Of a stretch of DNA of 8,816 bases, positions 1-7,380 are shown one piece after another; within the stretch, counting starts at the first letter, position 1, and each line of letters starts with the position of its first letter. The notes beneath the pieces are model-generated. The model worked only from the letters and a program-made list of their open reading frames with translations. It was not told the DNA's origin and ran no database searches. Source of the DNA: CAYJPA01 sp964371945. Lineage in GTDB: Bacteria > Chloroflexota > Chloroflexia > Thermomicrobiales > UBA6265. Location: positions 1 through 8,816 of the forward strand of contig CAYJPA010000132.1 in assembly GCA_964371945.1 (NCBI GenBank). The letters are read 5' to 3'. The translations under genes were made by a program, and so were the position numbers.

Positions 1-502
1 GTGCAGGGATGTCCACTCCATAGAAGAGCCGGTGAAGGACACGGCGCATATTGGTGTCGATGAACGCGACATCCTGTTCGAATGCGAAGGCCGCGATCGC
101 CCCGGCCGTGTACGGACCGATTCCCGGTAGTTGCTTCAGGGCATCGATCGAAGTGGGAAACTCGCCTACAAAGTCATCGACTACGGCCCGCGCGGTTCGT
201 TGGAGATTGACCGCGCGGCGGTTGTAGCCGAGTCCGGCCCACATCGTGATGACATCGGCGGTCGGGGCGGAGGCCAGGGCTTCGACGCTCGGGAAACGCT
301 CCAGGAATCGCTCGTAGTAGGGGATGACCCGGTCTACCTGGGTTTGCTGCAGCATGACTTCAGAGATCAGGATACGGTAAGGATCGCGGGTATGCCGCCA
401 CGGGAGATCCCGCCGGTTCGATGCGAACCAAGCAAGCAGCCCCGATTGGACGCTGGGGATTTTCAAGACAACATCAGGGTCGGCGGGAGGAGTACTGCTC
501 AT
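1..502 (-). CDS. mutY: Adenine DNA glycosylase MutY, N-terminal part (runs off the window)
   Basis: MutY removes adenine mispaired with 8-oxoguanine or guanine during base excision repair. The visible 167 residues form the helix-hairpin-helix (HhH-GPD) glycosylase core. The segment SEVMLQQTQV (residues 47-56) carries the expected catalytic Glu at 48. The helix-hairpin-helix LPGIGPYTAG spans 125-134, and the conserved Asp is D149 in IDTNMRRV. Tyr131 sits where endonuclease III has its catalytic Lys, which favours a monofunctional MutY over Nth. The C-terminal part, including any 4Fe-4S cluster and MutT-like domain, lies outside the window, so neither can be checked. The ATG at 502-500 is chosen because the conserved core begins about 20 residues later. 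No Shine-Dalgarno precedes it, but a -10-like TATACT lies 7 bases upstream, suggesting a leaderless mRNA. The DsbA-like gene upstream is on the same strand, 59 bases away across a hairpin. Confidence 0.9.
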   Translation of the reverse strand, partial: MSSTPPADPDVVLKIPSVQSGLLAWFASNRRDLPWRHTRDPYRILISEVMLQQTQVDRVIPYYERFLERFPSVEALASAPTADVITMWAGLGYNRRAVNLQRTARAVVDDFVGEFPTSIDALKQLPGIGPYTAGAIAAFAFEQDVAFIDTNMRRVLHRLFYGVDIPA

Positions 503-509
503 GCCAGGA

Positions 510-540
510 AGTATACGAAGCGATTGTCCCGCGGTCTCAA
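510..540 (-). promoter_or_regulatory. Candidate leaderless promoter of mutY
   Basis: On the minus strand, TTGAGA (540-535, 5 of 6 matches to the -35 consensus) is followed after 19 bases by TATACT (515-510, 5 of 6 matches to the -10 consensus). Transcription would start near 503-502, which is the A of the mutY ATG. No Shine-Dalgarno is visible, so translation would be leaderless. The spacer is longer than the ideal 17 bases and the -35 lies in the loop and stem of a hairpin, so this is an inference from sequence match only. Confidence 0.45.
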
Positions 541-552
541 AGACCGCGGGAC
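526..552 (-). terminator. GC-rich perfect hairpin between the DsbA-like gene and mutY
   Basis: Bases 526-537 are perfectly complementary to 541-552, giving a 12-bp GC-rich stem with a three-base loop. It lies 9 bases past the stop of the DsbA-like gene on the minus strand. Neither side has a T-tract: the minus strand continues AATCGCTTCG. It may therefore be a U-less terminator, an mRNA 3' end stabiliser, or a protein-binding palindrome. The putative mutY -35 is embedded in it. Confidence 0.45.
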
Positions 553-561
553 TCCCTGTCG

Positions 562-1176
562 TTACTCGGGCTTGGTGGGCCGTTTGAGCTCTCTGATATA
601 GGGGCGGCCCGTGATGGTAGTGACCAGATCGTCCCAGACCGCCAGGGTTTCATCGGCGGGCGCGGTTGGGCGCATTTGCATGTATGCGCTGGTTCCGTTT
701 TCGAAGACGATCGTGGGCACGCCGAAAACGCCGAGCGAGGCCCGCCCTTGCTCGAAATCTTTGGCAACTCGCTGCCACAGCGATTGGTCGGAGAAGTCGC
801 GCTCGAACTGAGCGATGTCGAGCCCGACCTTTTCCGCCACCTCAAACACGGTCGGCCGTTTCACGCCAACCGGTGTTTCGTGCAGCGCATTGAACCAGCC
901 AAAGTGGAACTTCTCGAACGCGTCGTCACCTTGCTGCGCGGCGGCGACGGCCGCGCGAAACCCTTCCCAACCGCGGGTTCGATGCTCGAGTGACTGCTCC
1001 CAGACTCTCCAGTCTGGGCCTTTATCGGAATTCACTTGCTCGAGGGGGAAAAACTTCCAATTGATCTTCAGCGCGCCGTCAAGCCGCGAGCGAACGTTGC
1101 GCAAAAACGCCGACCCGGCATGTGCATATGGGCAGAGGTAGTCGACATAAACATCGATTGACGTGGACTCGGACAC
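562..1176 (-). CDS. DsbA family / FrnE-like thioredoxin-fold protein
   Basis: This 204-residue protein fits the cytoplasmic DsbA-like group that includes FrnE oxidoreductases and 2-hydroxychromene-2-carboxylate isomerases. After a beta strand (IDVYVDYL) comes CPYA at residues 15-18, at the helix start where the redox CxxC would be. The helical insertion covers roughly 55-140. The thioredoxin-fold cis-proline loop GVFGVPTIVF lies at 149-158. There is no signal peptide or membrane segment. C15 is the only cysteine, so the usual two-cysteine exchange within one protein is impossible; a monothiol, glutathione-linked or isomerase role is more likely, but the substrate is unknown. The GTG start at 1176-1174 is supported by a strong GGGAGGA Shine-Dalgarno just upstream. 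The gene follows coaE after 64 bases and appears to have its own promoter. Family assignment is firm; the reaction is not. Confidence 0.85.
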   Translation of the reverse strand: MSESTSIDVYVDYLCPYAHAGSAFLRNVRSRLDGALKINWKFFPLEQVNSDKGPDWRVWEQSLEHRTRGWEGFRAAVAAAQQGDDAFEKFHFGWFNALHETPVGVKRPTVFEVAEKVGLDIAQFERDFSDQSLWQRVAKDFEQGRASLGVFGVPTIVFENGTSAYMQMRPTAPADETLAVWDDLVTTITGRPYIRELKRPTKPE

Positions 1177-1215
1177 GGTTTCCTCCCGACAGAATTCCAG
1201 TTCACTGTTGGGCTA

Positions 1216-1244
1216 AAGCTATCCATAAATGCCGTTGCTGTCAA
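1216..1244 (-). promoter_or_regulatory. Promoter of the DsbA-like gene, overlapping the coaE stop
   Basis: On the minus strand a perfect -35 TTGACA (1244-1239) is followed after exactly 17 bases by TAGCTT (1221-1216, 3 of 6 consensus, keeping the TA and final T). The start of transcription would be near 1209, leaving a leader of about 33 bases that contains the Shine-Dalgarno. The coaE stop codon TGA (1243-1241) is part of the -35 hexamer. Confidence 0.55.
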
Positions 1245-1861
1245 CTTGGAAGTATTGAGATTCGAGACCATGCCGATTCAACCTGTCGTCGCGTTTCGGC
1301 TCGGTCGCCATCGTTGTCAATAATGAGATCGGCGACCCTTCGCTTCTGTTCCAGCGGTGGCTGGGCACCGATCCGTTGCAGCGCCTGATCTCGAGATAAA
1401 CCGTTCCGGTGAATCAGGCGTTCGAGCTCAATCTCGGGATTGCACTCGACTAGCCAAACCTGGTCACACTCTCGATACATGCCGCTTTCAACGAGCTTGA
1501 TGGCATCGATCGCAACCACGCGCGATCTGCTTAGTGCGATTTTGTTGCGTGCCGCGGAGATGACAACTGGATGAGTTATCGCATCGAGATCGCTCAAAGC
1601 CTTCGGGTCCGAGAAGACGATCCTGGCGAGCGCCGCGCGATCGATCGAATCACCGGGACCGGCGACAGCGTCGCCGAAACGATTCAAAATGGCAGTTGCC
1701 AGGGGCTGCCCGGGCTCAATCAAGCTGTGGTATAGGCGATCCGCGTCGATGGTTTCAGCTCCGAGATCGCCGAGAATTTCGAGCACGGTGCTCTTTCCGC
1801 AGGCGATGTTTCCGGTGACGCCGATCACAAAGGGCCGGCGAGCGCGCGTTGCGGTCACCAA
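1241..1861 (-). CDS. coaE: Dephospho-CoA kinase
   Basis: CoaE phosphorylates the 3'-hydroxyl of the ribose of dephospho-CoA with ATP, the last step of coenzyme A synthesis, in the cytoplasm. The 206-residue protein has the P-loop GVTGNIACGKST at residues 14-25, the DAD motif (39-41) after the second strand, the THPVV segment (96-100), the VVAIDAIKLVESG stretch (115-127) in the position of the usual D-x-PLLFE region, and the conserved RIGAQPPLEQKRRVADLIIDN-type lid/base-binding segment (163-183). The length is normal for the family. The annotated start is TTG at 1861-1859, directly after the TAG of the ABC-F gene; the adjacent GTG at 1858-1856 is equally possible. No clear Shine-Dalgarno precedes either, so translation is probably coupled to the upstream gene. 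The stop codon lies within the likely promoter of the next gene. Confidence 0.93.
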   Translation of the reverse strand: MVTATRARRPFVIGVTGNIACGKSTVLEILGDLGAETIDADRLYHSLIEPGQPLATAILNRFGDAVAGPGDSIDRAALARIVFSDPKALSDLDAITHPVVISAARNKIALSRSRVVAIDAIKLVESGMYRECDQVWLVECNPEIELERLIHRNGLSRDQALQRIGAQPPLEQKRRVADLIIDNDGDRAETRRQVESAWSRISILPS

Positions 1862-3802
<1,941 letters not shown>

Positions 3803-3862
3803 CGGAGCTCTTTCAAATATCGAGAACGCGGGGTGCCGCGATTTCGTGGCGTCCAGCCGGTA

Positions 3863-3871
3863 AGTATAGCA
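3863..3871 (-). promoter_or_regulatory. Extended -10 promoter of the ABC-F/coaE operon
   Basis: On the minus strand TGCTATACT (3871-3863) contains an extended -10 TG, one base, then TATACT (5 of 6 consensus). No good -35 is present at 16-18 bases (CAATCA at 17), as is usual for extended -10 promoters. Transcription would begin near 3856, giving a leader of about 54 bases that holds the Shine-Dalgarno of the ABC-F gene. Confidence 0.5.
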
Positions 3872-3914
3872 ATGCCGGTTTGTCGTGATTGCCGCACTTC
3901 GCCGGCGCTGTACC

Positions 3915-3943
3915 TTGTCCGTCCCAGCAAGTGTACGTACACT
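3915..3943 (+). promoter_or_regulatory. Candidate lysA promoter
   Basis: TTGTCC (3915-3920, 4 of 6) and TACACT (3938-3943, 4 of 6) are separated by exactly 17 bases. Predicted transcription starts near 3950, about 65 bases before the lysA ATG. The -10 hexamer is the right arm of a perfect palindrome, which fits a repressor site. The leader is too short for a lysine riboswitch. Confidence 0.45.
3930..3943. promoter_or_regulatory. Perfect 14-bp palindrome, candidate operator
   Basis: AGTGTACGTACACT is a perfect inverted repeat with no spacer, placed over the lysA -10 and about 60 bases upstream of the divergent ABC-F -10. Its size and symmetry fit a dimeric helix-turn-helix repressor. No regulator gene is in the window, so the protein is unknown. 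Confidence 0.5.
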
Positions 3944-3965
3944 ATCCATGCCGATCAAAGCGAGT

Positions 3966-3982
3966 GGAGGCGATGTGCCTCC
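3966..3982 (+). other. Small hairpin in the lysA leader
   Basis: GGAGGC (3966-3971) and GCCTCC (3977-3982) form a perfect 6-bp GC-rich stem with a five-base loop. The left arm contains a Shine-Dalgarno-like GGAGG just before an out-of-frame ATG (3973). It may hide a false start or stabilise the leader; it has no T-tract and is too small to be a riboswitch. Confidence 0.3.
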
Positions 3983-4015
3983 CAACCCGAACCCTTCCAT
4001 TGGAGTTGAACAGCG

Positions 4016-5335
4016 ATGTTGTGGCCCGAGACGACGGAGCGAGATGAACGAGGAATAGTTTCGATCGGAGGGATGACACTGGTCGAGCTTGCCGAAACCT
4101 TTGGCACACCCCTCTACGTATTCGACGAACAGACGTTGCGAGCGCGTGCACGCCGGATGATGGCGGCGATGTCGGCCGCGTATCCTCGATCGCGCGTGCT
4201 CTTCGCGGGAAAGGCGTCACTTTCGCCGGCAGTCGTCCAAATCCTGCACCAGGAGGGACTTGGGCTCGATGTCGTCTCTGGCGGCGAGCTCTATGGCGGT
4301 CTGCTCGCGGGTATCCCGGCCAGCGAGATGACATTTCACGGCAACAACAAAAGTCCGGCCGAGCTCCGCGAGGCGATCGATGCAGGCGTGGGTTACATCG
4401 CGATCGACAACGATCTTGAGCTGGCAAGGCTATCGCGGCTCACCATTGAGCTTGGTACAAGAGTACCGGTCCTTTTACGGTTGAACCCCGGAATCGATGT
4501 GCATACTCACGCCAAGATAAAGACCGGTGCAATCGATTCGAAGTTCGGATTCCCACTGTGGACCGGCGATGCCGAACGGGCCTGCGCGATTGCCGCGGCA
4601 GAACCCGGGTTGGATTTGTCCGGCTTCCATGTCCACCTCGGCTCGCAACTGTTCGATCCGGACGCAAGCAAGGTCGCGATTCAGATGTTGATCAAGTTTG
4701 GGGCCGAGATGCGCCAACGACACGGAATCGAACCGAGAGTGATCTCTCCGGGCGGTGGGTTCGGAATCGCCTATGCGGATTCCGATGAGGAGTCCGTGTT
4801 CGAAGAGTGGGCGATGATCACGGGCGAAGCCACGATTCAGTCATGTGCCGAATACGGACTCCCATTGCCGGAATTGACGGTCGAGCCCGGACGTTCCATT
4901 GTTGGACCCGCCGCCGTTGCGCTGTATGAGGTCGGCGCGCACAGGAATATCACCGGTGTGCGCCATTATGTTTCAGTCGATGGCGGAATGGCCGACAACA
5001 TCCGGCCGACCCTCTACGGCGCGCGGTACACCGCGGAGATTGCAAATCGCGCGCATGAGGGACCGTTTGAAACGGTTACCATTGCCGGCAAATACTGCGA
5101 ATCCGGCGATGTTTTGATCACCGATATCGATCTACCGGCGCTTCATGCGGGCGATCTGCTGGCGATGCCCTCGGCCGGCGCCTACGCATTGCCGATGGCG
5201 AGCAATTACAACGCGACGCCCAGACCAGCGGTGGTGCTCGTCAAAGCAGGGACGGCAACTGTAATACGACGAAGGGAAACCTACGCGGATGTTTTTGCCG
5301 CCGAACTGACTCTTCCGCGGGCAGGTGTTCGCTGA
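4016..5335 (+). CDS. lysA: Diaminopimelate decarboxylase
   Basis: LysA decarboxylates meso-diaminopimelate to L-lysine, the last step of lysine synthesis, using pyridoxal phosphate in the cytoplasm. The 439-residue protein is a fold-type III (alanine racemase-like barrel) decarboxylase. The PLP-binding Lys66 is in LFAGKASLSPAV. GLGLDVVSGGEL (81-92), HGNNKSP (108-114) and GFHVHLGSQ (203-211) follow. The phosphate-binding loop is SPGGGFG (244-250), and EPGR lies at 290-293. The active-site CESGD (361-365), supplied to the partner subunit in known dimers, and GAYALPMASNYN (388-399) are intact. GGAG (4002-4005) lies 10 bases before the ATG. The gene is transcribed divergently from the ABC-F gene, and no terminator is visible between it and rpoD, so read-through into rpoD is likely. 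The motif set favours LysA over ornithine/arginine or carboxynorspermidine decarboxylases. Confidence 0.93.
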   Translation: MLWPETTERDERGIVSIGGMTLVELAETFGTPLYVFDEQTLRARARRMMAAMSAAYPRSRVLFAGKASLSPAVVQILHQEGLGLDVVSGGELYGGLLAGIPASEMTFHGNNKSPAELREAIDAGVGYIAIDNDLELARLSRLTIELGTRVPVLLRLNPGIDVHTHAKIKTGAIDSKFGFPLWTGDAERACAIAAAEPGLDLSGFHVHLGSQLFDPDASKVAIQMLIKFGAEMRQRHGIEPRVISPGGGFGIAYADSDEESVFEEWAMITGEATIQSCAEYGLPLPELTVEPGRSIVGPAAVALYEVGAHRNITGVRHYVSVDGGMADNIRPTLYGARYTAEIANRAHEGPFETVTIAGKYCESGDVLITDIDLPALHAGDLLAMPSAGAYALPMASNYNATPRPAVVLVKAGTATVIRRRETYADVFAAELTLPRAGVR

Positions 5336-5356
5336 TGTCGAGTTGAGGGTTGCGTG

Positions 5357-5515
5357 ATGATGAGGCGACGTAGTAGTCTCCGCGCTCCGGTCAATGGAAA
5401 CGAAGTGCGATTCGGTACAACCGATCTGGCCGCGGCCTTGACGTCCGTCGGAATCCATTTCAACTGTCAGCGCAGCGCACATTTTCCCCACGGACACTGG
5501 AGTGATCGAACGTGA
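5357..5515 (+). CDS. Possible small protein or leader ORF upstream of rpoD
   Basis: An ATG at 5357 (with GTG and ATG codons next to it in frame) opens a 52-codon ORF that ends at TGA 5513-5515. It overlaps the GTG start of rpoD by four bases (GTGA), an arrangement typical of translational coupling. GAGG (5345-5348) lies about 8 bases before the ATG, a plausible Shine-Dalgarno. The product is basic at the start (MMRRRSSLR) and ends in a His/Cys-rich segment (HFNCQRSAHFPHGH), with no membrane segment and no family I recognise. Its third-position base use is not clearly coding. A bulged hairpin (5409-5426) also falls inside it. It may be a real small protein, a leader controlling sigma factor translation, or a chance ORF in the 176-base gap after lysA. 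Confidence 0.35.
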   Translation: MMRRRSSLRAPVNGNEVRFGTTDLAAALTSVGIHFNCQRSAHFPHGHWSDRT

Positions 5516-7239
5516 CAAAGACCTCCTCTCCATTTGAAGAAAGCGCCCGCGACCGGGACGAAAACGATTCCGACGCGACTATGTCCGGCGAATCGACTCA
5601 CGACGAACAGAGCAAAGCAGCGGAGTTTCCCGACGATTCCGCGGACGAAGAGGATGACGACTTTGACGACTCCGACCCGGAGGACGAGAACGAAGACGAT
5701 CTCCCTCGATTCATCGCGGAAGGACCAGCATTCATGAGCGACGACTCCAGAATTTCGCTAGACGAGCATGCCGACGGCGCGATCGCACTCGAAGCATTGC
5801 TTGAAGCAATGCCGGGCGGCGACGGCGAACCGACGGGCATAGATGCGCTCAATAGCCGCCTGAAGGAGATCGATTCCGTTCTCAGCTCTTCGCGCTCCGA
5901 GATCGGCGACGACGATGTCGCGCTCGAGGAAGAGGAGAGCGCGGTCAGTCCGGAATTCGATACGCCGAACTTCGACATCGGTGGAATCAGTCTTGACGAC
6001 CCGGTTCGGATGTACCTGCGAGAAATCGGCAGCGTTCCGCTGCTTACTGGTGCTCGCGAGGTCGAGCTGGCCTCCGCAATGGAACGTGGCGACTATTTAT
6101 CCGCCAAGCAGAACCAGCTCAAGAGTGACTTTGGCGATCTACCGGAGTCCGATGTGCTTGGCCGGGCGATCTATCACTCGTTTCGGCAGGGTTGGCCGCA
6201 TGTGCGGGCGCTTTTTGTGGCGATCAGTGGTGAAGATCGGATTCCTGCCAAGTCGCTCATGTTGAAACAAGTGCTTCCCATCACGCAGGTTCCGGAAGAG
6301 GCCGTGACTGAAGTCTGCGCAACCTTTGATCTGAGCCGGGAAGAGCTCGAAGAATCGATGCGGATCCGCTCGGTCGAGTGGGAATTGCTGCCGGTCGCCG
6401 TGCAGTCGCTGATTCGCGACACGGATGAATGGCCGGAGGACAGCGCGGTTGATCAAATCTTCCGTGATCACTCAGCTCGCCTTCGCCGGCGATGGGAAGA
6501 CCAAGTCCGCGCCGGCCACAACGCGAAGGTCGCTCTAACAGAGGCAAACCTGAGACTTGTGGTTTCGGTGGCGAAAAAGTACGTCGGACGCGGAATGTCG
6601 ATGCTCGACCTGATCCAGGAGGGCAATCTTGGTCTCATCCGCGCGGTCGAAAAGTTCCAGCATCACAAAGGTTTCAAATTTTCGACCTACGCAACCTGGT
6701 GGATTCGCCAGGCCATCACCCGGGCAATCGCGGATCAGGCGCGGACGATCCGCATCCCGGTGCATATGGTCGAAACAATCAACCGGTTGATCCGGACTTC
6801 GCGCCGGCTGCAGCAGGAGCTCGGCCGCGACCCGACCTCGGAAGAGATCGGGCGCGACATGGAGATGGCGCCGGAGCGCGTCCGGGAAATCCTCAAGATT
6901 TCACAGGATCCAGTCTCTTTGGAGATGCCGATCGGTGAGGAAGAGGACAGTAATCTCGGCGATTTCATCGAGGATCACAAAGCGCTCCCGCCAGCCGACG
7001 CGGCGTCTCGCCAAATGCTCAAGGAGCAAATGGATGACGTGCTGGGGACGCTATCTGAGCGCGAACGTTCGGTGCTCGAAATGCGGTTCGGTCTCGATGG
7101 TAGCCAGGGCCGGACATTGGAAGAGGTCGGCCGCGAATTTGGGGTGACCCGCGAGCGCATCCGCCAAATCGAGGCGAAAGCTCTTCGAAAACTGCGTCAC
7201 CCTAGCAGGGCGAAGAAGCTCAAGGACTTTTTGGACTGA
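5512..7239 (+). CDS. rpoD: Primary RNA polymerase sigma factor (sigma-70 / SigA)
   Basis: This 575-residue protein directs RNA polymerase to housekeeping promoters. Residues 1-155 are low-complexity and acidic: positions 41-63 are 17 of 23 Asp/Glu, and no clear region 1.1 fold is recognisable. Region 1.2 is at about 161-193 (DDPVRMYLREIG). A non-conserved insert of roughly 125 residues (196-320) follows. Region 2 spans about 340-425, with the core-binding DLIQEGNLGLIRAVEKF and the -10 melting motif FKFSTYATWWIRQAI. Region 3 is about 426-500. Region 4 (505-575) has the -35 helix-turn-helix GVTRERIRQIEAKALRKLRHP. These mark a group 1 sigma. The GTG start has GGAG (5499-5502) nine bases upstream; the internal ATG at 5581 lacks one. 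It follows lysA rather than the usual dnaG. A small ORF overlaps its start and an inverted repeat covers its stop. Confidence 0.95.
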   Translation: MTKTSSPFEESARDRDENDSDATMSGESTHDEQSKAAEFPDDSADEEDDDFDDSDPEDENEDDLPRFIAEGPAFMSDDSRISLDEHADGAIALEALLEAMPGGDGEPTGIDALNSRLKEIDSVLSSSRSEIGDDDVALEEEESAVSPEFDTPNFDIGGISLDDPVRMYLREIGSVPLLTGAREVELASAMERGDYLSAKQNQLKSDFGDLPESDVLGRAIYHSFRQGWPHVRALFVAISGEDRIPAKSLMLKQVLPITQVPEEAVTEVCATFDLSREELEESMRIRSVEWELLPVAVQSLIRDTDEWPEDSAVDQIFRDHSARLRRRWEDQVRAGHNAKVALTEANLRLVVSVAKKYVGRGMSMLDLIQEGNLGLIRAVEKFQHHKGFKFSTYATWWIRQAITRAIADQARTIRIPVHMVETINRLIRTSRRLQQELGRDPTSEEIGRDMEMAPERVREILKISQDPVSLEMPIGEEEDSNLGDFIEDHKALPPADAASRQMLKEQMDDVLGTLSERERSVLEMRFGLDGSQGRTLEEVGREFGVTRERIRQIEAKALRKLRHPSRAKKLKDFLD

Positions 7240-7249
7240 GCTTCTTCGC
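7210..7249 (+). repeat. 13-bp perfect inverted repeat across the rpoD stop codon
   Basis: Bases 7210-7222 (GCGAAGAAGCTCA) are perfectly complementary to 7237-7249, with a 14-base loop (7223-7236). The left arm encodes part of the last residues of RpoD and the right arm includes its TGA. No T-tract follows, so it is more likely an mRNA 3' stem, or a first hairpin ahead of the terminator at 7272, than a classic terminator. Confidence 0.6.
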
Positions 7250-7271
7250 GCAAATAGTGTATACATAACAG

Positions 7272-7301
7272 GCCCTGTTCCGACCCGGAACGGGGCTCTT
7301 T
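7272..7301 (+). terminator. Rho-independent terminator after rpoD
   Basis: Bases 7272-7282 pair with 7286-7296 in an 11-bp stem with one G-T wobble (7276/7292) and a three-base loop (ACC). A short, impure T-run (TCTTT) follows. It lies 32 bases after the rpoD stop and 84 before obg. The weak T-tract suggests partial termination, so some read-through into obg is possible. Confidence 0.6.
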
Positions 7302-7357
7302 GCGTGCGTAGACCATCCTGGTATGTGCGGAGCGCCGCCGGTTTCGGTATTCGCTTG

Positions 7358-7369
7358 CTCCAATTGGAG
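7358..7369 (+). promoter_or_regulatory. 12-bp palindrome containing the obg ribosome binding site
   Basis: CTCCAATTGGAG is a perfect palindrome whose right arm, with the next G, is the Shine-Dalgarno GGAGG of obg (7366-7370), 10 bases before the GTG. In RNA it could fold as a 4-bp CUCC/GGAG stem with an AAUU loop that partly hides the site. No strong promoter is visible between the terminator and obg; an extended -10-like TGGTATGTG at 7319-7327 is weak. Confidence 0.4.
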
Positions 7370-7380
7370 GAATTCATATC

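Noticed and set aside
421..993. Plus-strand open frame of 190 codons over the DsbA-like and mutY genes
   Set aside because: Antisense to two recognisable proteins and covers the hairpin; no motif of its own.
3803..4000. Upstream extension of the ABC-F gene to an ATG at 4000
   Set aside because: The extra 66 residues have no similarity to the family and would cover both divergent promoters and the palindrome; the ATG at 3802 has a Shine-Dalgarno and the normal N-terminus.
3944..4015. Lysine riboswitch before lysA
   Set aside because: The leader is about 65 bases, far shorter than the lysine aptamer, and lacks its multi-helix structure.
3973..4047. 24-codon upstream ORF overlapping the lysA start
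   Set aside because: The GGAGG is only two bases from its ATG and in a hairpin, and it encodes no lysine, so a lysine attenuator is unlikely.
5428..5437. Palindrome GGCCGCGGCC before rpoD as a lysA terminator
   Set aside because: It can only form a 3-bp stem, and no T-tract follows.
5438..5465. rpoD promoter with -35 TTGACG
   Set aside because: The -35 is good, but no -10 better than 3 of 6 (TCAACT, 16-base spacer) follows, so it was not listed.
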